Assembly (NCBI RefSeq): GCF_002288825.1
Contig: NZ_NSLI01000001.1
Coordinates: 62,001 to 126,000 of the forward strand
Length of the DNA: 64,000 nt
DNA from: Sphingomonas lenta
GTDB taxonomy: Bacteria; Pseudomonadota; Alphaproteobacteria; Sphingomonadales; Sphingomonadaceae
Direction of reading: 5' to 3'
The notes below the pieces were generated by a model, which ran no database searches, was not told where the DNA came from, and worked only from the letters and a program-made list of their open reading frames with translations. Within the stretch, counting starts at the first letter, position 1. Every line of letters starts with the position of its first letter. The position numbers and the translations under genes were made by a program. Of the stretch, positions 55,230 to 64,000 are shown piece after piece.

Positions 55230-55310
55230 CCGTTCATTTCGAGCGCAGTCGAGAAACGAATCCGGGCGTGCCGTTGCGAGCGTGTCTCGACTAGGCTCGA
55301 CACGAACGGA
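55230..55310 (+). repeat. Paired-palindrome element, family E
   Basis: An 81-bp intergenic element inside the operon: CGTTCATTTCGAGCG and TCGAGAAACG at the left, TGTCTCGACTAGGCTCGACA with CGAACGG at the right, so outer ends are inverted repeats. No second copy was found here. It splits the alcohol dehydrogenase and kinase genes. Confidence 0.5.
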
Positions 55311-55327
55311 GTGGTGGGAGTGCGCGC

Positions 55328-56392
55328 ATGACCTCCGCGCAGGACTCGATGTCCGGCACCATCCCCGTCGCGGAGAAGGACCGGCTCGACCTCGACCGGC
55401 TGTCCGAATGGATGCGCGGGCACGTCGACGGCTTCGAGGGCCCGCTCGACTATGCCAAGTTCGCAGGGGGGCAGTCGAACCCGACCTACCGGCTCGATAC
55501 GCCGGCGCGGAGCTACGTGCTCCGCCGCAAGCCGTTCGGGCCGATCCTGCCCTCCGCGCACGCGGTCGAGCGCGAGTATCGGGTGATCGCGGGGCTACAC
55601 CCGACGGGCTTTCCCGTGCCGCGGCCGTACGGGCTGTGCGAGGATCCCGACGTCATCGGCGCGCCCTTTTACGTCATGGAGATGGTGCGGGGGCGGACAA
55701 TCTGGGACGGCTCCATGCCCGACCTAACCCCGCCCGAGCGGACCGCGCACTACCACGCGATCGTCGACACGCTGGCGGCGCTCCACAACACGGATTACAT
55801 CGCGGCGGGCTTGGGCGATTACGGCAAGCCGGGTAATTATTTCGCCCGCCAGGTCGAGCGCTGGACCAAGCAGTACCGTGCCGCCGAGACCGAGCGCTTG
55901 GAGCCCGTCGAGCGGCTGATCGAGTGGCTGCCGCGCACGGTGCCCGAGCAGACGCGGACCAGCATCGTTCACGGCGATTACCGCGTCGACAACATGATCT
56001 TCGCGCTTGAAGAGCCGCGGGTCGTCGCGGTGCTCGATTGGGAGCTGTCGACGCTCGGTGACCCGCTCGCCGACTTCGCTTACCTCATGATGAGCTGGGT
56101 GACGCAGCCCGAAGGGCGGTCGGGGGTAATGGGCATCACCGGGCCGGAGACGGGCATTCCGACCTTGGACGAGATGGTCGCGCGCTACTGCGCCGCCACA
56201 GGCCGAGACGGCGTGCCGGACCTGAACTGGTATTTCAGTTACAGCCTGTTCCGGCTGACGGGCATCGTGCAGGGCATCAAGAAGCGCATCCAGCTCGGCA
56301 CGGCGTCCTCGGCGCAGGCGGAGCGGACGGTCGCGCGGTTGGACCAGCTCGCGCAGTCGGCTTGGGACTTCGCTGTAAAGGCGGGGGCGTAG
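55328..56392 (+). CDS. APH-type phosphotransferase, ACAD10/LvaA-like
   Basis: A 354-residue protein-kinase-like phosphotransferase. The nucleotide loop [10 protein letters not shown], Lys68 in VLRRKP, the catalytic HGDYRVDN (215-222) and metal-binding DWE (237-239) are all present, in the layout of the APH group that is fused to an ACAD in animal ACAD10/11. In P. putida the homologue LvaA phosphorylates 4-hydroxyvaleryl-CoA. Here it is followed after 2 bp by an SDR gene, and lies in the same operon as the LvaC-like ACAD at 52526, which supports that pathway over antibiotic resistance. No LvaB-like small partner was found. Confidence 0.88.
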   Translation: MTSAQDSMSGTIPVAEKDRLDLDRLSEWMRGHVDGFEGPLDYAKFAGGQSNPTYRLDTPARSYVLRRKPFGPILPSAHAVEREYRVIAGLHPTGFPVPRPYGLCEDPDVIGAPFYVMEMVRGRTIWDGSMPDLTPPERTAHYHAIVDTLAALHNTDYIAAGLGDYGKPGNYFARQVERWTKQYRAAETERLEPVERLIEWLPRTVPEQTRTSIVHGDYRVDNMIFALEEPRVVAVLDWELSTLGDPLADFAYLMMSWVTQPEGRSGVMGITGPETGIPTLDEMVARYCAATGRDGVPDLNWYFSYSLFRLTGIVQGIKKRIQLGTASSAQAERTVARLDQLAQSAWDFAVKAGA

Positions 56393-56394
56393 CC

Positions 56395-57159
56395 GTGTCG
56401 CTGTTCGACCTGACCGGCAAGGTGTGCGTCGTCACCGGATCGTCGCGCGGGATCGGGCGGGCGGCGGCGTTCGAGTTGGCCGATTACGGGGCCAAGGTCG
56501 TCATCTCCAGCCGCAAGCAGGACGCATGCGAGGCAGTCGCGGCCGAGCTGAACGGCAAGTACGGCGAGGGAACCGCGATCGCGGTCGCCGCCAGCATCTC
56601 GGACAAGGCGGCGCTTCACAACCTCGTCGACCGGACGCGGGCGACATGGGGCCGCATCGACGTGCTCGTCTGCAACGCGGCGTCCAACCCTTATTACGGG
56701 CCGCTGGCGGGCATCGCCGACGAGCAGTTCCGCAAGATCCTCGACAACAATGTCCTGTCCAACCACTGGCTAATCCAGATGGTCGCGCCCGAGATGCTGG
56801 AGCGCGGGGAGGGCTCGATCGTCATCGTGTCCTCGATCGGCGGCTTGCGTGGGTCACCGGTGATCGGGGCGTACAACGTGTCCAAGGCCGCCGACTTCCA
56901 GCTCGCGCGCAACTACGCCGTCGAATACGGGCCGCGCGGCGTGCGCGTGAACTGCGTCGCTCCGGGTCTCATCAAGACCGACTTCGCCCGTGCGCTGTGG
57001 GAAGACCCGGAGCGCATCCGCGCCGCCAACGAGCAGGTGCCCTTACGCCGCATCGGCGAGCCGCACGAGATCGCGGGCGCGATCGTGTACTTGGCGTCGC
57101 CCGCGTCGAGCTTCATGACGGGGCAAGTGATGGTGGTCGACGGCGGGGTGACGATCTGA
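56395..57159 (+). CDS. SDR family oxidoreductase
   Basis: A 254-residue short-chain dehydrogenase: [15 protein letters not shown], Ser in VSSIGGLRG and catalytic YNVSKAA, then [13 protein letters not shown] start 2 bp after the kinase stop and behind a G-rich site, so strongly coupled to the kinase. The DHRS4-like sequence ([15 protein letters not shown]) suggests a carbonyl reductase or 3-hydroxyacyl-type activity; substrate undetermined. Confidence 0.9.
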   Translation: MSLFDLTGKVCVVTGSSRGIGRAAAFELADYGAKVVISSRKQDACEAVAAELNGKYGEGTAIAVAASISDKAALHNLVDRTRATWGRIDVLVCNAASNPYYGPLAGIADEQFRKILDNNVLSNHWLIQMVAPEMLERGEGSIVIVSSIGGLRGSPVIGAYNVSKAADFQLARNYAVEYGPRGVRVNCVAPGLIKTDFARALWEDPERIRAANEQVPLRRIGEPHEIAGAIVYLASPASSFMTGQVMVVDGGVTI

Positions 57160-57173
57160 ACGGGAGGACGGGC

Positions 57174-57974
57174 ATGGCGCGGTTCACGGGCAAGTCGATC
57201 ATCGTCACCGGCGCGGGCTCCGGCATCGGGCGTGCGGCGGCGCTGCTGTTCGCCGCCGAGGGCGGGTCGGTGCTCGCCGCGGACGTGACCGACGGCGCGG
57301 ACGAGACCGCGCGGATGATCGCCGAAGCGGGCGGCGCCGCGCGCGCGATCCGCATGGACGCCGGCTCCGAGCCCGACGTGGTCCGCGCGGTCGAGCTCGC
57401 CGTTTCGGAGTTCGGAGGGCTCGACGTGATGTTCGCGAACGCCGGCATCTCGGGCGGGCTCGCCAACGTCTTCGATACCGACGTGGCGCTCATCACTGAG
57501 GTGCTGCGCGTCAACCTGATCGGCCCGTTCCTCGCCATCAAGCACGCCGCCCCCCGGATCGCCGAGCGCGGGGGCGGCGCGATCGTGCTCACCGCTAGTG
57601 TCGCGGGCATCCGCTCCGGCGCGGGCTCGCCAGCCTATTCGGCGTCGAAGGCGGGGGTCATCAACCTCGCCCAGGTCGCGGCGCAGCAGCTCTCGGGCTC
57701 CAACGTCCGCGTCAACGCGATCTGCCCTGGCCTGACCGAGACGGGCATGACCAAGCCGACCTTCGACTACGCCCGCGAGGCCGGGAAGATGGACCGCGTC
57801 GGGCGGCTCAACCCACTGCGCCGAGGCGCGCAGCCGGAGGAGCTCGCACGCGTCGCGCTGTTCCTCGCCTCCGACGACGCAAGCTACGTCAACGGCCAGG
57901 CGCTCGCGGTCGACGGTGGGCTGTCGTCGAGCCATCCGGTCACCAAGCAGGATTACGGCCGCACCGCCGTCTAA
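57174..57974 (+). CDS. SDR family oxidoreductase
   Basis: A 266-residue short-chain dehydrogenase: [14 protein letters not shown] in place of NNAG, AADVTDG (acidic, NAD-preferring), Ser in TASVAGIRS, catalytic YSASKAG and [17 protein letters not shown] ribosome site precedes the ATG. It is last in the plus-strand operon that begins with the ACAD at 52526 and overlaps the convergent tesB end by a few bases. Confidence 0.9.
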   Translation: MARFTGKSIIVTGAGSGIGRAAALLFAAEGGSVLAADVTDGADETARMIAEAGGAARAIRMDAGSEPDVVRAVELAVSEFGGLDVMFANAGISGGLANVFDTDVALITEVLRVNLIGPFLAIKHAAPRIAERGGGAIVLTASVAGIRSGAGSPAYSASKAGVINLAQVAAQQLSGSNVRVNAICPGLTETGMTKPTFDYAREAGKMDRVGRLNPLRRGAQPEELARVALFLASDDASYVNGQALAVDGGLSSSHPVTKQDYGRTAV

Positions 57975-58861
57975 TCGCGCAGGCGGATCAGCCCTTCCTG
58001 CGCGACGCTCGCGACGAGGCGGCCGTCCTGGGCGTAGATGCGGCCGCGGTTGAAGCCGCGGGCGTGGCCCGCCCAGGGGCTGTCGGTGGCGTAGAGCAGC
58101 CATTCGTCGGCGCGGAACGGCTCGTGCAGCCAGAGCGCGTGGTCGAGGCTCGCGGTCTGGAGCTTGTGCGTCATCCAGTTAACGCCGTGCGGTAAGGTGC
58201 AGGTGCCGAGCAGCGTCATGTCGGAGGCATAGGCCAGGATCGCGCGGTGCATCGCGGCGTCGTTGCCGATGGGAGCGACGAGGCGGAACCAGGCGGCCTG
58301 ATGCGGCTCGCGCTTCTCGGGGCGGAACCAGCTGCGCGCGTGGACGGGGCGGAACTCGATGGGGCGAGGGCGGAGCATGTGGGGGCGCCACTTCTCCGGG
58401 ATCTCGTTGATCATCTCGGCGCGGAGTTCCCGCTCGGAACGGAGTTCGTCGGGGCCGGGCACGTCGGGCATGCCGTCCTGGTGATGGAGGCCGTCCTCGG
58501 GTGTCTGGAGCGAGGCGGTGAGGCTCAGGATGGGCTGCCCCCGCTGCGAGGCGATCACGCGGCGCGTGGCGAAGCTGCGGCCGTCAAAGTCGCGCACGAC
58601 GCGGTAGGTGATCGGGTGCTCCTCGTCGCCCGGCCGCATGAAGTAGGCGTGGAGCGAATGGGCGACCTTGGGCTCCTCGGTCGAGCGCTGCGCGGTCTGG
58701 AGCGCCTGCGCGATCACCTGGCCGCCGAAGACGCGGCCGACGCCGCCGGGCTGGCGGGAGCCGCGGAAGAGGTCGGTGTCGATCTCCTCCACGTCGAGCA
58801 GGTCGACGAGGATGGCGACGAGCGCTTCCGGCGCGGTGTCGTGGGGGGTGAGGAGATCCAT
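57971..58861 (-). CDS. tesB: Acyl-CoA thioesterase II
   Basis: A 296-residue TesB: tandem hotdog folds, with [16 protein letters not shown] and [11 protein letters not shown] in the first half, [13 protein letters not shown] and [20 protein letters not shown], then [20 protein letters not shown] at the end. It hydrolyses medium- and long-chain acyl-CoAs and can free CoA when beta-oxidation backs up. First visible minus-strand gene after two ACADs upstream; a GGAGG-like site near the family-F repeat precedes the ATG. Distinct from the TesB-like protein at 36455. Confidence 0.93.
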   Translation of the reverse strand: MDLLTPHDTAPEALVAILVDLLDVEEIDTDLFRGSRQPGGVGRVFGGQVIAQALQTAQRSTEEPKVAHSLHAYFMRPGDEEHPITYRVVRDFDGRSFATRRVIASQRGQPILSLTASLQTPEDGLHHQDGMPDVPGPDELRSERELRAEMINEIPEKWRPHMLRPRPIEFRPVHARSWFRPEKREPHQAAWFRLVAPIGNDAAMHRAILAYASDMTLLGTCTLPHGVNWMTHKLQTASLDHALWLHEPFRADEWLLYATDSPWAGHARGFNRGRIYAQDGRLVASVAQEGLIRLRD

Positions 58862-58873
58862 GTTGGTCCTTTT

Positions 58874-59020
58874 AAATCCTCCCCCGCATCGCAGATGCGG
58901 GGGAGGGGGACCATGCGAAGTATGGTGGAGGGGGAACTACGGGATGCGGCATCGCGTCGCACCCCCTCCACCACTCGCTACGCGAGCGGTCCCCCTCCCC
59001 CGCTGTGAGCGGGGGAGGAT
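58874..59020. repeat. MITE-like element with 14-bp terminal inverted repeats, family F
   Basis: A 147-bp element bounded by AAATCCTCCCCCGC and its exact complement GCGGGGGAGGATTT. Inside are nested hairpins (CTCCCCCGCATC with GATGCGGGGGAG; ACCATGCGAAGTATGGT; GGAGGGGG with CCCCCTCC). It fills the tesB-ACAD gap almost completely and has no coding capacity. Confidence 0.75.
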
Positions 59021-59027
59021 TTCAGAT

Positions 59028-60170
59028 TCAGTAACCCGCCATTCGGGCGATGCGGTCGGCGTGGTAGTTCGCGTCGCCGAACATCTCGGCCAGCACCCGC
59101 TGGCGCTTCATGTAGAAGCCGATGTCGTACTCGTCGGTCATGCCGATGCCGCCGTGCATCTGGATGCCTTCCTGCACGCTCAGCGTCGTCGCGGCCCCGC
59201 TCATCGCCTTGGCGACGGAGACGGCGTGGTCGGCGTTCTCGTCGGCCCCATCATTCTTGGCGGCATCCAGCATCTGCTGCGCCTTGAGCACGGCGGCGCG
59301 TGCGACCTCCATCTCGGAATAGAGATGCGCGGCGCGGTGCTGGAGCGCCTGGTAGCTGCCGATGACGGTGCCGAACTGCTTGCGCTCCTTGAGGTAGCCC
59401 ATCGTCATGTCCATCGCGCCCGCGCCGACGCCGAGCATCTCGGCCGACGCGCCCGTGCGGCCGGCGCGGAGGAGGCGATTGAGCGGATCGCGCCCGGCGT
59501 CCACCTCGCCGATCACCGCGTCGGCGGTGACCTCGACGCCCTCGAACTGGAGACGCGCGGCGATGCTGGAGTCGGTCAGGCGCTCAGGGCTGGCAGAGAG
59601 GCCCGCCGCGCCCTTCTCGACCGCGAACAGCGTCACGCCCTGCTCGTCCGCGTCCGAGCCGGCGGTTCGCGCGGCGACGATCAGCAGGTCGGCGACGTGG
59701 CCGTGGGTGACGAACTGCTTGGCGCCGGACAGGCGGAAGCCGTTGCCCGAGCGCTCGGCGCGCAAGCCGACGCCGTCGCCGTGCTTGGCGCGCTCGTCGA
59801 TCGCGAGCGCCGCGACCGTGCTCCCCTCGACGATGCCGGGGAACCAGCGCTCGGCGTGCGGCGTGCCGCGGAGCGCCTCCACGGCGGCGACGGCGGTGGT
59901 GAGGAAGGGCGAGGGCGACAGGTTGCGGCCGATCTCCTCCAGCACCACGCCCGCCTCGACGTGGCCGAGGCCGAGCCCGCCCTGGTCGTCGGGGATCAGG
60001 ATGCCGATGAAGCCCATCTCGGCGAACTGCTTCCAGAGGTCGCGGGAGAAGCCGGTGGGGTCGTCGGCGTCGCGCAAGCTGCGGAGGTGCGACACGGGGG
60101 CGGCGTCGGCGACGAAGTCGCGCGCGGTATCGCGGAGCATAGTCTGTTCGTCGTTGAGGAAAAGGGGCAT
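59028..60170 (-). CDS. Acyl-CoA dehydrogenase, small subunit of second pair
   Basis: A 380-residue ACAD that starts FLNDEQTMLRDTARDFV and ends HADRIARMAGY, the same layout as 44371-45441. Middle domain with LAIDERAKHG and GAKQFVTHGHVADLL; C-terminal domain with RKQFGTVIGSYQALQHRAAH and MHGGIGMTDEYDIGFYMKR. An AAGGAG ribosome site abuts the family-D repeat. It follows the ACAD at 60308 in the same direction and probably pairs with it. Confidence 0.9.
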   Translation of the reverse strand: MPLFLNDEQTMLRDTARDFVADAAPVSHLRSLRDADDPTGFSRDLWKQFAEMGFIGILIPDDQGGLGLGHVEAGVVLEEIGRNLSPSPFLTTAVAAVEALRGTPHAERWFPGIVEGSTVAALAIDERAKHGDGVGLRAERSGNGFRLSGAKQFVTHGHVADLLIVAARTAGSDADEQGVTLFAVEKGAAGLSASPERLTDSSIAARLQFEGVEVTADAVIGEVDAGRDPLNRLLRAGRTGASAEMLGVGAGAMDMTMGYLKERKQFGTVIGSYQALQHRAAHLYSEMEVARAAVLKAQQMLDAAKNDGADENADHAVSVAKAMSGAATTLSVQEGIQMHGGIGMTDEYDIGFYMKRQRVLAEMFGDANYHADRIARMAGY

Positions 60171-60179
60171 TTGTTACTC

Positions 60180-60301
60180 CTTCTCCCTCTCCCCTCCGGG
60201 AAGAGGGCTGGGGAGAGGGGCGGGACGAATCGTATCGACCTGCATTGCCCCTCTCCCGCCTTCGCTGCGCTCGGCACCCTCTCCCCGGAGGGGAGAGGGA
60301 G
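60180..60301 (-). repeat. Palindromic element, family D copy 3
   Basis: Again between two paired ACAD genes: CTCCCTCTCCCCTCCGGGAAGAGGG at one end and CCCTCTCCCCGGAGGGGAGAGGG at the other, with inner GCCCCTCTCCCGCC. It corresponds to 44244-44362 in type and in position between the two subunit genes. Confidence 0.65.
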
Positions 60302-60307
60302 ATCAGG

Positions 60308-61492
60308 TCACGCCCCCGGCAGCTCCAGGATGCGCTTGGCGACGATGTTGAGCTGCACCTCGCTCGTGCCGCCCTCGATCGAGTTGGCCTTGGTGCGGAG
60401 CCACGCGCGCGCGGGCGCGCCGCCGTTGGAGCGCTCGCTCTCCCACTCCAGCGCGTCCGACCCGCCCGCCGCCATCATCAGCTCGTGGCGCTGCTTGTTG
60501 AGCTCGGTGCCGTAGTACTTCATCATCGACGGCTGCGCGGGGTGCGCGCGGCCGTGCTTGAGCTCGTCGATGAAGCGCTCGCTCATGGCCCCGAACGCGT
60601 GCGCGCGCACCTCGAACTGCGCGATCTGCGCGCGGAGCAGCGGGTCGGCGAGGCGGCCGTCGTGATCGAGCCCGACGGTCGCGATCGCGCCCTCGATCAA
60701 CGGGTTACGGCCGGAGCTTGCGAGCCCCATGCCGCTGATCATCTCGCGCTCGTGGCCGAGCAGGTACTTGGCGACGTCCCAGCCGCGGTTCTCCTCGTGG
60801 ACGCGGTTGCGCTTGGGCACGCGCACGTTGTCGAAGAACGTCTCGCAGAAGGGCGAGTAGCCGCTGATGAGCAGGATCGGCTTGGTCGAGACGCCCGGCG
60901 TTTTCATGTCGAAGAGGAGGAAGCTGATGCCGCCCTGCTTCGACTCCTTGGACGTCCGCACGAGGCAGAAGATCCAGTCGGCCTTGTCGGCGTAAGAGGT
61001 CCAGACCTTCTGGCCGTTGACGATGTAGTCGTCGCCGTCGCTCTCGGCCGAGGTCGCGAGCGCCGCCAAGTCGGAGCCTGCGTTCGGCTCCGAATAGCCC
61101 TGGCACCAGCGGATCTCGCCGCGTGCGATGGGGGGCAGGTGCTCGAGCTTCTGCTCCTCCGTCCCATATTTCAGCAGCGCCGGCCCGAGCATCGAGATGC
61201 CGAAGGAGTTGAGCGGATTGCGCGCGCGGATGCGGGCCATCTCGGACCGCAGCACCTTGGTCTCCTCCGGCGAGAGCCCACCGCCGCCATATTCTTTGGG
61301 CCAATCGGGCACGGTCCAGCCGCGTGTCGCCATGCGGTCGAGCCACTGCTTCTGCTCGGGGTTGGCGGGCCGGTAGTTCCGGCCGCCCCAGCACACGTCC
61401 TCGTCCGAGCGGACGGGCTCGCGCATGGAGGGCGGGCAGTTCTCCTCGAGCCAGGCGCGGGTCTCGAGGCGGAAGGTGTCGAGGTCGGTCAT
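60308..61492 (-). CDS. Acyl-CoA dehydrogenase, large subunit of second pair
   Basis: A 394-residue ACAD, paralogue of 43028-44239: WCQGYSEPNAGSDLAALATS, NGQKVWTSYADKADW, FCETFFDNVRVPKRNRV and SIEGGTSEVQLNIVAKRILE. The start at 61492 has a GGGA site 8 bases away; an ATG at 61501 that overlaps the amidase stop (ATGA) adds three residues and is equally possible. Together with 59028 it forms the second long/short ACAD pair. Confidence 0.9.
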   Translation of the reverse strand: MTDLDTFRLETRAWLEENCPPSMREPVRSDEDVCWGGRNYRPANPEQKQWLDRMATRGWTVPDWPKEYGGGGLSPEETKVLRSEMARIRARNPLNSFGISMLGPALLKYGTEEQKLEHLPPIARGEIRWCQGYSEPNAGSDLAALATSAESDGDDYIVNGQKVWTSYADKADWIFCLVRTSKESKQGGISFLLFDMKTPGVSTKPILLISGYSPFCETFFDNVRVPKRNRVHEENRGWDVAKYLLGHEREMISGMGLASSGRNPLIEGAIATVGLDHDGRLADPLLRAQIAQFEVRAHAFGAMSERFIDELKHGRAHPAQPSMMKYYGTELNKQRHELMMAAGGSDALEWESERSNGGAPARAWLRTKANSIEGGTSEVQLNIVAKRILELPGA

Positions 61493-61497
61493 GTATG

Positions 61498-62820
61498 TCA
61501 TCCCAGCATCAACATATTGACGAGTCGCGCGAATTTGATCGCGTCGTAGTCCTTGCCGAAATCGGTGATCACCTGGACCCCGATCGGCAGGCCGTGCGCG
61601 TCGGCGCCGACGGGCACGCTGCACGCGGGCAACATGGGGAAGGTGGCGAGGCCGGGGTAGGCCATCTGCGCGCCGAAGAAGGTCGGCTCGCCATCGACGA
61701 GAAGCTGCCGGTTCGCGAAGGGCGTGTCGTCGTGCGGAAACGCGGTCGTGCCCCAGCAGGGTGCGATCACCGCATCGTACTCGGTGAACAGTCGGCCCCA
61801 GGCGCGGCGGTTGCGCGCCTGCTCGTCCTGAAGCTCGAACCAGGCGGCGAGCGTCATCGGCTCGATATGCTCAGTGCCCGCACCGCGGGCGAGCGCGGTC
61901 AGGAGCATGCGGACGTAATTGGCATGCTGCGTGGCGAGGTCGGGGAACAGCGGCGATGCGCGGTCTACCGGACAGCCCGCGTTCGCGAGCGCGTCGCCTA
62001 CGCGCTCCACGGCGCCGCTCACCGCGCGCTCGGTGGGTGCTAGCGAGTGGGCGGGGAGGATGAGGAAGCGCGACTTCTTCTCCACCGGCGCACCGGCCTG
62101 CCTAGGCTCGTGCGGTCGAGGGGTGCCGCTGAGCACTTCGAGCGCGACGATCAGGTCGGCGGCGTCGCGCGCCATCGGGCCGATGACGTTGAGCGCGACG
62201 CCCGACTGATCGGTCCGCGGCCGGTTGTGCCCGAAGCTGTCGAGCAGGCCGTAGCTCGTCTTCAACCCCCACACGCCGCAGAAGCTGGCGGGCACGCGGA
62301 TCGAGCCGCCGATGTCGGAGCCGAGCTCCAGCGGCACGAACCCCGCCGCCAGCGCGGCCGCCGAACCGCCCGACGACCCGCCGCTGACGCGCGAATGGTC
62401 GTGCGGGTTGTTGGTGCGGCCGTGGACGGGGTTGTTGGTCTGGAGGTCGTCCAGGTTCTGCGGCACGTTGGTCTTGCCCAGAACAACCGCGCCCGCGGCC
62501 TTGAGGCGCTTGACCGCGATCGCGTCCTCGGCGGGCATGTAGTCGGCGTGCTCGGGAAAGCCCCAGTGCGTCGGCAGACCGGCGACGTCGAAGCTCTCCT
62601 TCACCGTCATCGGCACGCCGAACAGCGGCCGGTGGACGGGCTGCGGGCCGGCCTCGTCCATCGCCTTCGCGGTCGCCCGCGCGCGGTCGAAGTCGCGTAC
62701 CACGACCGCGTTGATCGGCCCGTCGCCCGCCTCAATCCGCGCGATCGCCGCCTCGCACTCGGCGAGCGCGCTCGTCTCGCCTTTAAGGATCGCGCGAGCG
62801 GTGTCGAAGGCGGAGCGCAT
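61498..62820 (-). CDS. Amidase (amidase signature family)
   Basis: A 440-residue serine amidase. The Ser-cis-Ser-Lys triad is Lys74 (MTVKESFDV), Ser149 (in SGGSSGGSAAALAAG) and nucleophile Ser173 (GSDIGGSIRVPA). The sequence is a stand-alone amidase and not a GatA, since no GatB or GatC is near. It precedes the ACAD pair and follows the 3-hydroxyacyl-CoA dehydrogenase gene on the same strand. Substrate unknown: an acyl amide feeding acid into beta-oxidation would fit. Confidence 0.9.
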   Translation of the reverse strand: MRSAFDTARAILKGETSALAECEAAIARIEAGDGPINAVVVRDFDRARATAKAMDEAGPQPVHRPLFGVPMTVKESFDVAGLPTHWGFPEHADYMPAEDAIAVKRLKAAGAVVLGKTNVPQNLDDLQTNNPVHGRTNNPHDHSRVSGGSSGGSAAALAAGFVPLELGSDIGGSIRVPASFCGVWGLKTSYGLLDSFGHNRPRTDQSGVALNVIGPMARDAADLIVALEVLSGTPRPHEPRQAGAPVEKKSRFLILPAHSLAPTERAVSGAVERVGDALANAGCPVDRASPLFPDLATQHANYVRMLLTALARGAGTEHIEPMTLAAWFELQDEQARNRRAWGRLFTEYDAVIAPCWGTTAFPHDDTPFANRQLLVDGEPTFFGAQMAYPGLATFPMLPACSVPVGADAHGLPIGVQVITDFGKDYDAIKFARLVNMLMLG

Positions 62821-62829
62821 CTGAATTAG

Positions 62830-62916
62830 CTCGTCATCCCAGCGAAAGCTGGGATCGCGCGGTTCGGGCCGGGTGCGCTCTCGGCCCGCGACCCCAGCTT
62901 TCGCTGGGGTGACGAG
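62830..62916 (-). repeat. Paired-palindrome element, family A copy 2
   Basis: An 87-bp element: ATCCCAGCGAAAGCTGGGAT, spacer with CCGGGTGCGCTCTCGGCCCG, and ACCCCAGCTTTCGCTGGGGT ending GACGAG. Read in reverse it aligns base for base with most of 2215-2299, 60 kb away, including the spacer. Confidence 0.75.
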
Positions 62917-62941
62917 GGTAGGAGAGGAGCGAGGCGGGCGG

Positions 62942-64000
62942 TCACTTCAGCCGGCCCCCACTCGCCGCGGCGTCCTTGAGCGTCCGCGCCACCGTAAACC
63001 CGTGCTTCTCCAGCCCGGCCACGATCTTAGGTAATGTCTCTTCGTTCTGCGCCCAGAACATCGGGCCGCCGCGATAGACGGACCAGCCGTAACCGTAGAT
63101 CCACACCACATCGATGTCGCTCGCGCGCTGCGCCTTGCCTTCCTCCAGGATCAGCGCGCCCTCGTTCACCATCGGGTAGATGGTGCGCTCGACGATCTCC
63201 TGGTCGGTCACCTCGCGGACGGTCGCGCCCGACTTGGCGCGGAACTCGTCGATGATCTGCTGGACGCGAGGCGAAGGCGAGGGGGTGCGCTTCTCGTCGT
63301 AATCGTAGAAGCCCGCCTGCTTCTTCTGACCCCAGCGCCCTTCCGCGCAGAGCGCGTCGCGGATGTTCTCGATCCGGCTCGGGTCGCGGTGCCAGCCGAT
63401 GTCGACGCCCGCCAGGTCGCTCATCTGGAAGGGGCCCATCGGCATGCCGAACGCGACGTGGACGCGGTCGATCTGTTCCGGCGTCGCGCCCTCCATCAGC
63501 AGCTTGTTGGCCTCGACTTGGCGCGGCATCAGCATGCGGTTGCCGATGAAGCCGTAGGTGACGCCCGCGACCACCGCGACCTTGCCAATCTTCTTGGCGA
63601 GCGACATGACGGTCGCGAGCACGTCGGGCGCGGTCTTCGCGCCGCGGACGACCTCCAGCAGCTTCATGACATTCGCGGGCGAGAAGAAGTGCATGCCCAG
63701 CACGTCCTCCGGCCGCTTCGTCACCGACGCGATCTCGTCAATGTCGAGGTAGCTGGTGTTCGACGCCAGGATCGCGCCCGGCTTGCAGATGCCGTCGAGC
63801 TTCGCGAAGATCTCCTTCTTCACGTCCATGCTCTCGTACACCGCCTCGATCACGAGGTCGCAGTCGGCGAGGTCCTGAAGGTTCAGCGTCGGGGTCAGCG
63901 CGCCCATCGCGGCCTCGACCTGCTCGGGTTTCATGCGGCCCTTGGCGGCGCTCGCTTCATAGTTCTTGCGCATCACGCCCGTGCCGCGGTCGAGCGCGTC
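62942..64000 (-). CDS. 3-hydroxyacyl-CoA dehydrogenase, FadB/FadJ type, N-terminus missing
   Basis: The frame is open to the right edge, giving 352 C-terminal residues. It covers most of the NAD-binding domain ([52 protein letters not shown]) and the helical C-terminal domains ([28 protein letters not shown]). The sequence before [10 protein letters not shown] indicates a larger protein, probably with a crotonase domain beyond the window. It catalyses the NAD-dependent third step of beta-oxidation, and completes the catabolic set with the ACADs in this region. Confidence 0.93.
   Translation of the reverse strand, partial: DALDRGTGVMRKNYEASAAKGRMKPEQVEAAMGALTPTLNLQDLADCDLVIEAVYESMDVKKEIFAKLDGICKPGAILASNTSYLDIDEIASVTKRPEDVLGMHFFSPANVMKLLEVVRGAKTAPDVLATVMSLAKKIGKVAVVAGVTYGFIGNRMLMPRQVEANKLLMEGATPEQIDRVHVAFGMPMGPFQMSDLAGVDIGWHRDPSRIENIRDALCAEGRWGQKKQAGFYDYDEKRTPSPSPRVQQIIDEFRAKSGATVREVTDQEIVERTIYPMVNEGALILEEGKAQRASDIDVVWIYGYGWSVYRGGPMFWAQNEETLPKIVAGLEKHGFTVARTLKDAAASGGRLK

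Noticed and set aside
55328-56392. Aminoglycoside resistance gene
   Set aside because: The fold is shared, but context with ACAD, SDR and alcohol dehydrogenase genes and similarity to the ACAD10/LvaA type favour acyl-CoA metabolism.

Overview
The window is a GC-rich, gene-dense chromosomal segment, most likely from a Sphingomonas-like alphaproteobacterium (Sphingomonadales). Supporting signs are two large TonB-dependent receptors, a malto-oligosaccharide locus carrying a flavin-dependent halogenase next to GH13 and GH97 enzymes, many acyl-CoA dehydrogenases and SDRs, frequent GTG starts, ATGA/GTGA stop-start overlaps, and short spacers filled with paired palindromes. The genus is an inference from gene content. 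I see no phage, plasmid, transposase or CRISPR array.

Left part (1-18.4 kb) is mostly housekeeping: a Tim44-like gene end, mltA and smr; dapE; a cupin and a GST; a probable ATP-grasp protein; an SLC13-type permease with a DUF202 protein; two paralogous 77-residue proteins; the rpmH-rnpA-yidD-yidC-ysxC cluster read on the minus strand; comM; two sensor kinases; and a tRNA-Leu(CAA). rpmH lies entirely inside the only credible rnpA reading frame, which is unusual.

The middle (22-36.4 kb) holds an MHS-type permease and then a coherent malto-oligosaccharide locus. A TonB-dependent receptor, a tryptophan-halogenase-family protein, a secreted alpha-amylase, an alpha-glucosidase-type GH13 and a GH97 form one minus-strand operon. 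A LacI regulator and an MFS sugar permease are divergent. Two ATACGTAT palindromes 20 bp apart lie in the shared promoter region and are the likely operators.

The right part (36.4-64 kb) is a lipid or acyl-CoA catabolic region: thioesterases, an AMP-forming acyl-CoA synthetase, five acyl-CoA dehydrogenases (two as adjacent pairs that look like one duplicated pair), four SDRs, a zinc alcohol dehydrogenase, an amidase and the C-terminal part of a 3-hydroxyacyl-CoA dehydrogenase cut by the window edge. With these come a second TonB receptor, a spinster-type MFS transporter, an OprB-type porin and a TetR-family protein with two complete repressor units in one chain. An APH-type kinase beside an ACAD10/11-like dehydrogenase suggests 4-hydroxyacyl-CoA breakdown through a phosphorylated intermediate. 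Substrates cannot be fixed from sequence alone.

Small genes that are easy to miss include rpmH, two ribosome-modulation-factor-like proteins and several 56-94 residue proteins. At least six kinds of intergenic palindromic element were recognised; two kinds have near-copies elsewhere in the window and a third recurs three times.
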